Positions 41,810 to 50,964 of a DNA stretch of 64,000 bases are shown piece by piece. A model generated the notes under the pieces. The model was not told where the DNA came from and made no database searches. It saw nothing but the letters and a program-made list of their open reading frames with translations. A program made the translations under genes and the position numbers. How positions within the stretch are numbered: position 1 is the first letter of the stretch; the number at the start of each line of letters is the position of its first letter. Source of the stretch: Acidobacteriota bacterium (GTDB taxonomy: Bacteria; Acidobacteriota; Blastocatellia; RBC074); the NCBI GenBank assembly GCA_018269055.1, contig JAFDVI010000035.1, forward strand, positions 1-64,000. Reading direction: 5' to 3'.

Positions 41810-42538
41810 ATGGATTTTTCAACCGAACGATTGCTGGTGGTCAGCGCGCATGCGGCGGATTTCGTCTGGCGCGCGGGCGGCGCGATTGCGCTGTACACAT
41901 CGCGTGGAGCGCGCGCGCGCGTGATGTGTTTGTCGTATGGCGAACGCGGCGAATCGCAAGGATTGTGGAAAAAAGAAGGCATGACGCTGGAACGTGTCAA
42001 AGAGATTCGCCACGCCGAAGCCGTCAAAGCCGCCAAAGTTTTGGGCGCGGAAATTCGCTGTTTCGACGCAGGCGATTATCCGCTGGGAGTCACGCCGGAA
42101 CTGACCGAAGAACTTGTGCAGGAATTCCGCAGTTTCCAACCGACGTGCGTGGTGACGCACACGCCGATTGACCCTTACAACGGCGACCACGAAGCAGCGT
42201 CCAAGCTGACAATGAACGCGCGTGTTTATGCGCAGGCGATGGGCTATCCCAGTCCACACAAACATCTGGGCGCGCCGCCTGTGTTTTACTTCGAACCGCA
42301 CCAAACTGAAATGTGCCAGTTTACACCGAACGTGATTCTGGACATCACACCCGTGTTTGAAACCAAAGTCGCCGCAATGCACTGCATGGATGCGCAGGTG
42401 CATTTGTGGAGTTACTACACCGACGTTGCTAAACGCCGAGGCACACAAGGCGGTCGCAATTCCGGCAATCCGGCAATTGTCTATGCCGAAGCGTTTCAGC
42501 GCGTGTATCCACAGGTCACGATGGAGGCGTTGCGGTGA
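41810..42538 (+). CDS. galB: 4-oxalomesaconate hydratase, GalB type (PIG-L fold)
   Basis: A 242-residue PIG-L-fold protein in which the usual AHPDDE is SAHAADFVWRAGG, the GalB form. LSYGERGES, EIRHAEAVKAA, FDAGDYPL, VVTHTPIDPYNGDHE and the end YAEAFQRVYPQVT follow the characterised GalB of Pseudomonas putida closely. The enzyme adds water to 4-oxalomesaconate to form 4-carboxy-4-hydroxy-2-oxoadipate with zinc. Neighbours: the aldolase gene starts inside its stop (GTGA overlap), then the dioxygenase gene. This triple is the best evidence for gallate catabolism. AGGA lies five bases before the ATG. Confidence 0.9.
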   Translation: MDFSTERLLVVSAHAADFVWRAGGAIALYTSRGARARVMCLSYGERGESQGLWKKEGMTLERVKEIRHAEAVKAAKVLGAEIRCFDAGDYPLGVTPELTEELVQEFRSFQPTCVVTHTPIDPYNGDHEAASKLTMNARVYAQAMGYPSPHKHLGAPPVFYFEPHQTEMCQFTPNVILDITPVFETKVAAMHCMDAQVHLWSYYTDVAKRRGTQGGRNSGNPAIVYAEAFQRVYPQVTMEALR

Positions 42539-43230
42539 AACATTGCATCGTCAAAACCATTCCCCGAGCTGACGCCGAAGTTATTAAAAAGCTCGGCGAG
42601 CAAGGCGTCGCCACCGTTCACGAAGCGCAAAGCCGCACGGGATTGATGAATCCGTATCTTCGCCCAATTTACCCCACGGCGCGCGTTGCCGGTTCCGCCG
42701 TGACGGTTTCGTGCCAACCGGGCGACAACCTGATGATTCACGCCGCAATTGAAGTTTGTCAGTCGGGCGATGTGCTGGTCGTCACGACGACTTCGGAATC
42801 TACGGATGGAATGTTCGGCGAACTGCTGGCGACTTCGTGCCAGGCGCATAGCATTGCCGGGTTGGTGATTGACGCCGGAGTCCGTGATGTAGCCGACCTG
42901 ACAGAAATGAACTTTCCTGTCTGGTCAAAAGCGATTTCCGCGCAAGGCACGGTCAAAGCCACTCCGGGTTCGGTCAACATTGAAGTCGTTTGCGCCGGAG
43001 CCATCGTCCGTCCGGGCGATGTCATCATTGGCGATGCTGATGGCGTCGTCGTCGTCAAACGTGAATATGCAGAAGCAGTTTCCTACCTCGGACAAAAGCG
43101 CATCGAGAAAGAAAAAATGTCGCGCGCGATGCTCAGAAATGGAGAACTCGGCGTTGATTTTTACGGCTTGCGCGCAAAGCTGAAAGAACTCGGCGTTGAA
43201 TACGTCGAACAGGAGGAAGTTAATGGGTGA
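42535..43230 (+). CDS. galC: 4-carboxy-4-hydroxy-2-oxoadipate aldolase (GalC/LigK, RraA-like fold)
   Basis: A 231-residue RraA-like class II aldolase. QGVATVHEAQSRTGLMNPY, LRPIYPTARVAGSAVTV, ELLATSCQAHSIAGLVIDAG and VRDVADLTEMNFPVWSKAI match CHA aldolases; GVRD with its Arg and Asp is the metal and substrate site. It splits the GalB product to pyruvate and oxaloacetate, feeding central metabolism. The start is GTG with GGAGG seven bases upstream, overlapping the galB stop by four bases; its own end overlaps the dioxygenase start by eight. Confidence 0.92.
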   Translation: MKHCIVKTIPRADAEVIKKLGEQGVATVHEAQSRTGLMNPYLRPIYPTARVAGSAVTVSCQPGDNLMIHAAIEVCQSGDVLVVTTTSESTDGMFGELLATSCQAHSIAGLVIDAGVRDVADLTEMNFPVWSKAISAQGTVKATPGSVNIEVVCAGAIVRPGDVIIGDADGVVVVKREYAEAVSYLGQKRIEKEKMSRAMLRNGELGVDFYGLRAKLKELGVEYVEQEEVNG

Positions 43231-44386
43231 AATTGTCGCGGCAATGGCCACCTGCCACGCGCCGCAATTATTCACGTATCCGCCGGACGAAGATCACGCA
43301 CAACTGGATGCTTCCATCGCGGGAATGCACGAACTTGGCAAGTTGCTGGATGAAACTGAACCGGACGCGATCATCTTCCTGGGCAGCGATCACCTGGAAA
43401 CGTTTTCGCTCAACTGCGTGCCGACCTTTGCGATTGTCGCAGGCAATCGCGCTATCGCCGAATTCGCGGGGCGAAGATACGATTTGCCGATTCATCGCGA
43501 AATGGCCGAAGACCTGCTGACCAAGCTGGTGGACGCAGGGTTTGATCTGGCGTATTCCGAAGACGCCGTGCTCGGTCATACCTTTGCCGTGCCGTTTGAA
43601 TTTGTCATTGGCGGGCGATCCATTCCGGTCGTGCCCGTGCACGTGAATGTGTACATGCCGCCGCTGCCTACGCCGAAACGATGTGCCGCGCTGGGACAGG
43701 TAATCGCCTCTGTTATCGCTTCTCGCTCGGAACGAGTCGCCATCATCGCCAGCGGAGGAATGTCTCATTATCCAGGCACCTGGAAATATCCGCATCCTGA
43801 ATTTGATTTCGATTACTGGATGATTTCGGAATTGGAGCATGGAAGAGGCGAAAGCTTGTTGAACCTGACGTCCGAACAACTCGACGAAGTTGGTAACACG
43901 GAATTACTGCCGTGGGCAGTGTTGTTGGGCGCAACGGGCAACGTTCCCGGAAAACTGGTGCAATATACGCCCACCTGGCACCACGGCCACGCGATGATGC
44001 GGTTTTTACCGCAACGGGAACGCCCCACCCCTGTCGAAGTCGCTCCGCCTGCATATTTGTTCAAAAACGAAGGCGGCTTTCGCTTTTACGCGCATCCACC
44101 CGCCGAAGCCTATCACCTGAACAAACTGCTGTTCGATATGCGCTTGGATTCGTCGCTGCGTCGCCGGCTGCTAACCGATTTGGCAGGCGTCACGAAGGAA
44201 TATCAACTGCCGGAAACCTGCCTGGATGCCGCACGTGCGCTGGCCGAAGTCGGCGCAACCGCCAAAGTCAGCGATAACGCAGGGCGATTGGTCGCCGCGG
44301 GCGCGCATCCGCTGCACGCGTTGATGACACTGCACGCCGTTCACGGCGAAATGAAACGACTACAACGCGAATTGACCAACTCATAA
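43223..44386 (+). CDS. galA: Single-chain LigB-LigA type extradiol dioxygenase, gallate dioxygenase-like
   Basis: A 387-residue protein with two fused parts. Residues 1 to about 290 are LigB-like: H12 in ATCHAPQLF and H57 in LGSDHLETF are the iron ligands, and IIASGGMSHYPGTW holds the catalytic His. The C-terminal about 90 residues (HLNKLLFDMRLDSSLRRRL, AAGAHPLHALMTLHAVHGE) correspond to LigA, the separate small subunit of protocatechuate 4,5-dioxygenase. Gallate dioxygenases GalA and DesZ have this fused form. It should open gallate to 4-oxalomesaconate, the substrate of the GalB product next door. Protocatechuate or a methylgallate remain possible substrates. AGGAGG lies six bases before the ATG at 43223. 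Confidence 0.88.
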   Translation: MGEIVAAMATCHAPQLFTYPPDEDHAQLDASIAGMHELGKLLDETEPDAIIFLGSDHLETFSLNCVPTFAIVAGNRAIAEFAGRRYDLPIHREMAEDLLTKLVDAGFDLAYSEDAVLGHTFAVPFEFVIGGRSIPVVPVHVNVYMPPLPTPKRCAALGQVIASVIASRSERVAIIASGGMSHYPGTWKYPHPEFDFDYWMISELEHGRGESLLNLTSEQLDEVGNTELLPWAVLLGATGNVPGKLVQYTPTWHHGHAMMRFLPQRERPTPVEVAPPAYLFKNEGGFRFYAHPPAEAYHLNKLLFDMRLDSSLRRRLLTDLAGVTKEYQLPETCLDAARALAEVGATAKVSDNAGRLVAAGAHPLHALMTLHAVHGEMKRLQRELTNS

Positions 44387-44412
44387 CCCTTTGCTTTGCG
44401 AAAAAGAAAAAG

Positions 44413-45936
44413 ATGCCCAAGCACGCCTTCACGAAACTGATTGCTTTGATCCTGATCGCGACGGCGCCGTTCGCTTCCCTGACCGGCGCAAGCGCGCAGC
44501 AATTGCCGCCCACTTACGTGGATGATTTCACGGGCAAGCCTCGATTGGTTGTGCTAACCGATATGGGCAATGAACCGGACGATCAGATGTCCTTCGTGCG
44601 ATTATTGCTCTATTCCAACGAACTGGATTTGGAAGCGTTGGTGGCGACGACTTCGACCTGGCAGAAAACCAAAGTCCAGCCCGAAACCATGCGAAAGATT
44701 GTCGCGACGTATGGCGAAGTGCGCGGCAATTTGTTGAAACACGCTTCGGGTTGGCCGGAATCAGCGGCGCTGGATGCCTTGGTGCTGTCCGGACAACCGG
44801 CTTATGGAATGGCAGCCGTCGGCCCAGACAAAATGTCACCCGGCGCAGAAGCGATCATCCGTGCGGCGGATAAAGCGGATCCGCGCCCGTTGTGGATTTC
44901 GATTTGGGGCGGCGCGAACACCCTGGCGCAAGCATTGCAGCACGTGCGCGCAACGCGCTCCGCCGCGGATGTGGACAAGTTCATCGCCAAACTCCGTGTG
45001 TATGCGATTTCCGATCAGGACGATGCAGGCCCTTGGATTCGGCGCGAATTCCCCAACTTGCACTACATCGGCAAACCCAGCGGCCCGGACAGCGGAGAAT
45101 ACGGCGCAGCAACCTGGACTGGGATTAGCGGCGATTTTTATTATCTGAACGGCCGGGGCGCAGACGGCAGCACTGTGACCAACGAATGGCTGGAAACCAA
45201 CATTCGCGCGAAAGGCCCGTTGGGCAAACTCTATCCGCATTTCGCCTTCATTATGGAAGGCGACACGCCTTCGTTTTTGGGACTGACGAACAATGGATTG
45301 AACAGTTACCGCAATCCGAGTTGGGGCGGTTGGGGCGGGCGCTACGTCTGGCGACAACCTTACGGAGAAACGCGTTCGATGTGGACGCAAGGCGGCGACA
45401 TGTTTCCGCGAATCACATCGCGCGATTCTGTCGTCGGCACGGATGGCAAAACTTACATTTCCGACCAGGCGACAATTTGGCGCTGGCGCACGGATTTTCA
45501 AAACGAATTCGCCGCGCGGATGGATTGGACAATCAAACCGTACGCGCAAGCCAACCACAATCCGCAATTAATTGTGAACGGCAACGCTGGAACTGCGCCG
45601 ATCACGTTGAACGCGGAAGTCGGCAAGCCGGTCACGCTGGACGCCAGTGCCAGCAAAGACCCGGATGGCAACAAACTCAGCTACCACTGGTTTCATTATG
45701 CGGAGGCCGGTTTTATCGGCAGAACCTCCAGCATGGCGGAACTCAACATTGCGCAAGGTAATAGCGCCAAAGCGACTGTCACTGCGACCACGACTTGCCG
45801 TCCCGGCTGGCGTCCAATGAACAGACAGTGCTCTTCGGGCATAGCGCACATCGTTCTTGCCGTCACCGACAACGGTTCGCCCGCGCTGACTTCCTACCGG
45901 CGCGTGATTTTGACTGTTCGCGAGCCTGGCAAATAG
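44413..45936 (+). CDS. Secreted DUF1593 (nucleoside-hydrolase-like) protein
   Basis: A 507-residue protein with a signal peptide (about 1-29). VVLTDMGNEPDDQMSFVRLL at the start of the mature part resembles the calcium-binding Asp cluster of inosine-uridine nucleoside hydrolases, and the family is annotated as DUF1593 or cellulose-binding. A second beta-sandwich domain (PVTLDASASKDPDGNKLSYHW) resembles PKD or Ig-like modules. It probably acts on an extracellular glycoside or glucan. Its place in an aromatic cluster may reflect release of phenolics from plant sugars. Confidence 0.8.
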   Translation: MPKHAFTKLIALILIATAPFASLTGASAQQLPPTYVDDFTGKPRLVVLTDMGNEPDDQMSFVRLLLYSNELDLEALVATTSTWQKTKVQPETMRKIVATYGEVRGNLLKHASGWPESAALDALVLSGQPAYGMAAVGPDKMSPGAEAIIRAADKADPRPLWISIWGGANTLAQALQHVRATRSAADVDKFIAKLRVYAISDQDDAGPWIRREFPNLHYIGKPSGPDSGEYGAATWTGISGDFYYLNGRGADGSTVTNEWLETNIRAKGPLGKLYPHFAFIMEGDTPSFLGLTNNGLNSYRNPSWGGWGGRYVWRQPYGETRSMWTQGGDMFPRITSRDSVVGTDGKTYISDQATIWRWRTDFQNEFAARMDWTIKPYAQANHNPQLIVNGNAGTAPITLNAEVGKPVTLDASASKDPDGNKLSYHWFHYAEAGFIGRTSSMAELNIAQGNSAKATVTATTTCRPGWRPMNRQCSSGIAHIVLAVTDNGSPALTSYRRVILTVREPGK

Positions 45937-45992
45937 AAATCGTTGAAACCCGCAAAATAACCTATTTTGTGAATATGACGAGAGGCCGTCCA

Positions 45993-46763
45993 ATGAAAGA
46001 AAACGTAGCCATTGTTACCGGAGCGGCGCGCGGAATTGGCTTGGCGGTTGCCGAAAAGTTTTTGGAAACCGGTTACCACGTGGCTTTGCTGGATATTGAC
46101 GAAGACACGCTGGCGCAAACCGCCAACGCCATGCACGACAAACCGGAAGCCTTGGCCATTGTTTGTGATGTGTCCAACCCCAACCAGGTGCAGGAGGCAA
46201 CGGATCAAGTTGCCGCGCGGTTCGGTCGCATTGACATTTTGGTCAACAACGCCGGTGTAGCAATGTTCAAACCGGCACAGGAAACCTCGTTCGAAGACTG
46301 GTCGTGGATTCTGGCCACCAATTTGAACGGGCCGTTTTTGTGCACGCAGGCTTGTGTGCCCGTAATGCTGAAATCCGGGGGAGGCAGTGTGGTCAACATC
46401 GCTTCGATTTCCGGCATGCGCGCCAGCACGCTGCGCATCGCTTATGGAACCAGCAAAGCGGCATTGATGCACCTGACCAAACAACAAGCCGTCGAATACG
46501 GCAATCTGGGAATTCGCGTGAATGCGATCGCGCCCGGACCGGTCGAAACGGCAATGGCTGCGCAAGTGCATTCCGCGGATATTCGCACCAGTTACCGCGA
46601 TGCGATCCCGTTGGCCCGATACGGCACCGCGCAGGAAATCGCCGATGCCGTCGCCTTTTTGTGCAGCGATGCCGCCAGCTTCATCAACGGGCAAATTCTG
46701 GCCGTGGACGGCGGATTCGACGCGGCGGGTGTCGGGCTGCCTAGCTTGCGAAACCAGCTTTAA
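45993..46763 (+). CDS. Short-chain dehydrogenase/reductase
   Basis: A 256-residue classical SDR: TGAARGIG, the LDID end of strand 2 (NAD preference), NNAG, the catalytic Ser in IASISGM, Y-G-T-S-K, and a GQILAVDGG tail. The substrate is unknown; position between the gallate genes and the quinate/shikimate dehydrogenase suggests a hydroxyl on a ring or side-chain compound. The ATG at 45993 has GAGAGG seven bases upstream; ATG codons upstream in frame (45975) lack one. Confidence 0.85.
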   Translation: MKENVAIVTGAARGIGLAVAEKFLETGYHVALLDIDEDTLAQTANAMHDKPEALAIVCDVSNPNQVQEATDQVAARFGRIDILVNNAGVAMFKPAQETSFEDWSWILATNLNGPFLCTQACVPVMLKSGGGSVVNIASISGMRASTLRIAYGTSKAALMHLTKQQAVEYGNLGIRVNAIAPGPVETAMAAQVHSADIRTSYRDAIPLARYGTAQEIADAVAFLCSDAASFINGQILAVDGGFDAAGVGLPSLRNQL

Positions 46764-46778
46764 TCAGGAGAAGAATTT

Positions 46779-47525
46779 ATGAGTCCTTTGAGAGATCGAG
46801 TTGCCGTCGTTTCCGGCGCGGCGACAGGCATTGGCAAAGCCATCGCCGCGCGATTGGCCGCCGAAGGCGCTATTGTCGAAATCCTGGACATCAAAGACGC
46901 GTCGGAAATCGTCAACGAAATCCGCGCCGCTGGCGGTCGGGCCAAAGCTGAATGTTGCGACGTGACCAACGAAGCGCAAATTGCCCAAGCCGTCGCCTCT
47001 ATCGCTGCGCGGCACGATCACGTAGATATTCTGGTCAACAACGCCGGCATTCTTACCGGCAAAACGCCCTGGCACGAACTTTCCTACGAGGAAGTCAATC
47101 GCTTTGTGCAGGTCAATTACATCGGTTACTTCCTGGTGTCGAAAGCGATTTACCCGCTACTGAAAAAGAGTCAGTTCGGACGGCTGATCAATGTGGCTTC
47201 GCGAACGTATTTTCTGGCAAATCCGGGGCAGATGGCCTATGTCGCCGCCAAAGGCGCGGTGATGGGAATGACGCGCGTGATGGCCAAGGAAATGGGCGAC
47301 GACAACATCTGCGTCAACGCCGTTGCGCCGGGAATGATTGCCACCGAAGGGACGATGGCGCATTCCGACGAAGAAGCCTTCAACCGCGTGATGATGAATC
47401 AAGCCATCAAAAAACGCGGCAAGCCGGAGCATCTGGCGGCCTTGATCGCTTTTTTGGCCAGCGACGACGCGGAGTTGATTACCGGACAGATGATCCTGTG
47501 CGATGGTGGCGGGTATTTGCATTGA
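46779..47525 (+). CDS. Short-chain dehydrogenase/reductase, second of a pair
   Basis: A 248-residue SDR, TGIGKAIAARLAA with SGAATGIG, LVNNAGIL, catalytic S in VASRTYF, Y in AYVAAKGAV, and NAVAPGMIATEG. Its sequence is well apart from the SDR upstream, so it is not a fresh duplicate. It lies 15 bases after that gene, in the same operon. Possible substrates are ring-hydroxylated or hydroxy-acid intermediates of aromatic breakdown. Confidence 0.85.
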   Translation: MSPLRDRVAVVSGAATGIGKAIAARLAAEGAIVEILDIKDASEIVNEIRAAGGRAKAECCDVTNEAQIAQAVASIAARHDHVDILVNNAGILTGKTPWHELSYEEVNRFVQVNYIGYFLVSKAIYPLLKKSQFGRLINVASRTYFLANPGQMAYVAAKGAVMGMTRVMAKEMGDDNICVNAVAPGMIATEGTMAHSDEEAFNRVMMNQAIKKRGKPEHLAALIAFLASDDAELITGQMILCDGGGYLH

Positions 47526-47610
47526 AGCGAGCGATGATGAACCAGAACGCGATTCAACCCGCCGCCCAAACAATCTGGCGCCGAAGCCGCCGCATTCCAA
47601 AGGCTGACGC

Positions 47611-48474
47611 ATGCGCAATTCCCAGTTCATACAAGTCGGCCTGATCGGCGCGGGCATACAAGCATCGCGCTCGCCGCGTTTGCATGAAGATGAAGCGCGC
47701 GCGGCGAGACTTCCCCTTACCTATCAATTGATTGACCTGGAACAACTGGGCGTTGGCGTTGAGGCTCTGCCGGAATTGATTGCACAAGTCGAGCGGCAAG
47801 GCTTCGCCGGTGTAAACATTACGCATCCCTGCAAGCAGGCGGTTCTTCCGCTGTTGAACGAATTATCCGATGAAGCCAGAGACATAGGCGCTGTCAACAC
47901 GGTGGTGTTTTCAGCAGGCAAACGCATCGGCCACAACACCGACTGCCTGGGATTTGCCGAAAGCTTCCGCCGAGGCTTGGGCGACGTTCCGCGCAATTTT
48001 GTCTTGCTGGTTGGGGCCGGCGGAGCAGGTTCCGCCGTCGCCTATGCGTCGTTGCAATTGGGCGTCGAGCAATTGGCGATTCACGACACCAACTTCGCGC
48101 GTGCGGCAAAATTGGCCGAACGTTTATGCTCACGATTCGGCACGAACCGCGCGTTGGCCGTAAATGATTTGGCCGCGACAATGAAAATCGCTGACGGATT
48201 GATTCAAGCAACGCCGATTGGAATGTTGTCATACGCGGGATTGCCAGTTCCGCTTGAATTACTTCGCGCGGAACTGTGGGTGGCGGAACTCATTTACTTT
48301 CCACTGGAAACCGAATTGCTTCGCCAAGCTTGCGCGCTCGGTTGCCGCACGCTGGATGGTGGCGGGATGGCGGTGTTTCAAGCGTCGGAAGCCTTTCGCC
48401 TGTTCACCGGGATTCAACCGGACACCGAACGAATGCTGCGCTGTTTCAGTGAAATCAAGGAGCCTCGTTTATGA
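47611..48474 (+). CDS. Quinate/shikimate dehydrogenase, AroE family
   Basis: A 287-residue AroE-like protein. GAGIQASRSPRLHEDEA at the N-terminus is like the quinate-degrading QsuD group (SRTPxLHExE) rather than biosynthetic AroE; NITHPCKQAVLPL holds the catalytic Lys; VGAGGAGSAVAYA binds the nucleotide; HNTDCLGFAESF follows. It oxidises quinate or shikimate to the dehydro acids, which lead to protocatechuate or gallate. The end overlaps the tannase start by four bases. Confidence 0.85.
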   Translation: MRNSQFIQVGLIGAGIQASRSPRLHEDEARAARLPLTYQLIDLEQLGVGVEALPELIAQVERQGFAGVNITHPCKQAVLPLLNELSDEARDIGAVNTVVFSAGKRIGHNTDCLGFAESFRRGLGDVPRNFVLLVGAGGAGSAVAYASLQLGVEQLAIHDTNFARAAKLAERLCSRFGTNRALAVNDLAATMKIADGLIQATPIGMLSYAGLPVPLELLRAELWVAELIYFPLETELLRQACALGCRTLDGGGMAVFQASEAFRLFTGIQPDTERMLRCFSEIKEPRL

Positions 48475-50042
48475 AATTCAATCGCCTGTTCGCCTTTTCT
48501 GTTTTTTGTCTTGCTCTCTGTGTGACTTCGCAGTTCGGTCAAGCGCAAACACTACCAGCGTTTCTGCCGCCCGCAGCGGGAGAGGTCGCGCTTTCCCCCA
48601 AAACCGCCTGCGCGGATTTGCGCGCCCTGACGGGTTACGAATTCACCATCGAAAGCGCCACGCTGGTTACGCCCAACGCTGATGCTCCGGGGTATTGCCG
48701 CATCCGTGGGTTGATCCAACCGGAAATTCAGTTTGAAGTCAGCCTCCCCGCCGAATGGAATCGGCGGTTTTATATGTTCGGCAACGGCGGTTATGCAGGC
48801 GAATCGCTGGAATCCGCCCAACGCGCAGGCCAGAGGTTAAGCGGATTGCGACGCGGTTTCGTCGTCGCACAAACCAACACAGGACATGACGCGGCGACGG
48901 AACCGCTGGGCACATTTGCCGTCAGTCGGCAGAAATTGCTGGATTACGCGTTTCGCTCGCTGCATACGACGGCGGAAACCGGCAAGCGCCTTGCCGCAGC
49001 GTATTACGGCGCACGACCGGCGCAATCATATTTTGAAGGCTGTTCGACTGGTGGCAGGCAAGCGCTGATTCTGGCGCAACGCTTTCCTGATGATTTCGAT
49101 GGCATCGTTGCAGGTGCGCCTGTGCTGTATTTCTCCGGCACGATGGTGGGTTACGCCAAAATGGCGCAAGCGTTTGCAGCGGCTCCGATTCCCTACACCA
49201 AGCTGAAACCGTTGGCCGAACGCATTTATGCGCTCTGTGACGAGAAAGACGGATTGCAGGACGGGTTGATTGACGATCCGCGCCGTTGCGATTTCCGCCC
49301 GTCGCGCGATTTGCCGAAATGCGCAGAGGGCGCTGACAACAACGATTGTTTCACCTCGGCGCAAATCGGAACGCTCGAAAAAGTTTACGGCGATGTGATG
49401 AGTAATGGGCAGCGATTCTTTCCGGGCTGGCCCGTCAGCGCGGAAATCACCGGGTCGAACGGCCGCAGCGGGTGGGACAACTGGATCGTCAACGAGCGAG
49501 GACAATCCACCATCAGTGTGGCGTTTGGCGAAAGCTTCTTTCGCTATCTGGCATTTCCCGAAAAGAATCCGAAATACGAATTGACCAGCTTCGATTTTGA
49601 CAAGGACGTGAAGCGGCTGGGTTGGATTCACGGCGTGCTGGACGCGACCGACGCGGATTTGAGCGGCTTCAAAAAACGCGGCGGCAAGTTGCTGATGTAT
49701 TTCGGCTGGGCCGATCCGGCGCTGAATGCTCAAATGGGCGTGGATTATTACGAAAGCGTACTGAAGCAAATGGGCGCGACCACGCCGGAATTTTTCCGTC
49801 TGTTTATGGTTCCGGGCATGTTTCATTGCGGAGGCGGCGTCGGTTGCAGCAACTTCGACAAGCTGACGCCATTGATGCAATGGGTTGAGCGCGGAACAGC
49901 GCCGGATCGTTTGATCGGATCGCGCATCACAAACGGCAAAACCGACCGCACGCGTCCGCTGTGTCCTTATCCGCAAGTCGCGAAGTACAAAGGCAGCGGC
50001 AGCACGGATGATGCAGCAAACTTCACCTGCCAGAAACCATAA
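48471..50042 (+). CDS. Tannase/feruloyl esterase family protein, secreted
   Basis: A 523-residue exported esterase (signal 1-26). The nucleophile lies in EGCSTGGRQAL (C191-S192), the CS-D-HC arrangement of this family, with His and Cys in PGMFHCGGGVGCSNFD. Family members free gallate from tannins or ferulate from plant cell wall esters. With the gallate dioxygenase nearby, tannin-type galloyl esters are the likely substrate, but ferulate or other aromatic esters are possible. ATGA overlap with the dehydrogenase gene. Confidence 0.9.
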   Translation: MKFNRLFAFSVFCLALCVTSQFGQAQTLPAFLPPAAGEVALSPKTACADLRALTGYEFTIESATLVTPNADAPGYCRIRGLIQPEIQFEVSLPAEWNRRFYMFGNGGYAGESLESAQRAGQRLSGLRRGFVVAQTNTGHDAATEPLGTFAVSRQKLLDYAFRSLHTTAETGKRLAAAYYGARPAQSYFEGCSTGGRQALILAQRFPDDFDGIVAGAPVLYFSGTMVGYAKMAQAFAAAPIPYTKLKPLAERIYALCDEKDGLQDGLIDDPRRCDFRPSRDLPKCAEGADNNDCFTSAQIGTLEKVYGDVMSNGQRFFPGWPVSAEITGSNGRSGWDNWIVNERGQSTISVAFGESFFRYLAFPEKNPKYELTSFDFDKDVKRLGWIHGVLDATDADLSGFKKRGGKLLMYFGWADPALNAQMGVDYYESVLKQMGATTPEFFRLFMVPGMFHCGGGVGCSNFDKLTPLMQWVERGTAPDRLIGSRITNGKTDRTRPLCPYPQVAKYKGSGSTDDAANFTCQKP

Positions 50043-50049
50043 GGTCACG

Positions 50050-50964
50050 ATGAACATCGAATTGAAACTTGGATTTGTCGGATTTGGCGAAGCGGGCTAT
50101 CACCTTGCCAAAGGCTTGCGCGGCGCGGGGCTGGCGCAGATTTGCGCTTATGACATTCACACAAAAACTCCCGGTCGCGGCGAAAAGATCCAGCAGCGCG
50201 CCCGCGAAACGGAAGTCCGATTATGCGAATCGAACGTGGAGCTTGCCGCCCGATGCAACGTACTGTTTTCAACCGTCACCGCCAATCAGGCCGCTGCCGC
50301 TGCCGAACAAACCGCACTGCATTTGACCGAAAAACACATTTATGCCGATCTCAATTCGGTCTCACCTGACCTCAAGCGAGCCATTGCGGAGCGCATCGAA
50401 GTGCGCTGCGCCCGCTTCGTCGAGATTGCGATTATGTCGCCGGTTCCTCCGCACCTGCATCAAGTGCCGATGTTTCTGGGCGGCGCGCACGCACAGGCGT
50501 TGGTTGAATTGCTCACGCCTTTCGGAATGAAGCTGGAAATCATTTCGGAAGAAATCGGCGCGGCTTCGGCCACCAAAATGTGCCGAAGCATCATCGTCAA
50601 AGGCCTGGAAGCCCTCTTGTTTGAATGCGTGCTGGGGGCGGTTCCTTACGGTGCGGATGATCGCGTATTTGCCACGCTGGAGGAAACCATGCCGGGCATG
50701 AACTGGAAGAAGTTGGCGGGTTATATGGTCGGGCGCGTCATCGAACACGGCGAACGCCGCGCGCGGGAATTGGAAGAAGTCGCCGCCACATTGCGCGCCA
50801 TTGGCGTGGAACCGTTGATGACCGAAGCCATCGTCAAACGACAGGATTGGGGAGCGGCGCAAAACCTGTTGCCCCAATTCGGCGGCAAAGCGCCGGAAGA
50901 GTATCGCGCAGTGGTGAACGCCATACGGCAATCAAACGGAGAACTCGATGAACCCCAGAACTGA
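50050..50964 (+). CDS. 6-phosphogluconate-dehydrogenase-like NAD(P)-binding protein (DUF1932)
   Basis: A 304-residue beta-hydroxyacid dehydrogenase-like protein. LGFVGFGEAGYHLAKGLRG binds the nucleotide, VLFSTVTANQAAAAAE follows, and the end (AASATKMCRSIIVKGLEAL) matches DUF1932, which replaces the usual C-terminal domain; the conserved Lys of the family is K in ATKMCRS. The substrate is unknown; context suggests an acid or aldehyde from ring cleavage. Start at 50050 with AAGG five bases upstream. Confidence 0.8.
   Translation: MNIELKLGFVGFGEAGYHLAKGLRGAGLAQICAYDIHTKTPGRGEKIQQRARETEVRLCESNVELAARCNVLFSTVTANQAAAAAEQTALHLTEKHIYADLNSVSPDLKRAIAERIEVRCARFVEIAIMSPVPPHLHQVPMFLGGAHAQALVELLTPFGMKLEIISEEIGAASATKMCRSIIVKGLEALLFECVLGAVPYGADDRVFATLEETMPGMNWKKLAGYMVGRVIEHGERRARELEEVAATLRAIGVEPLMTEAIVKRQDWGAAQNLLPQFGGKAPEEYRAVVNAIRQSNGELDEPQN

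Noticed and set aside
41810..42538. N-acetylglucosamine deacetylase (PIG-L)
   Set aside because: The fold is PIG-L, but the SAHAADFVWRAGG start and the neighbours fit GalB hydratase much better.
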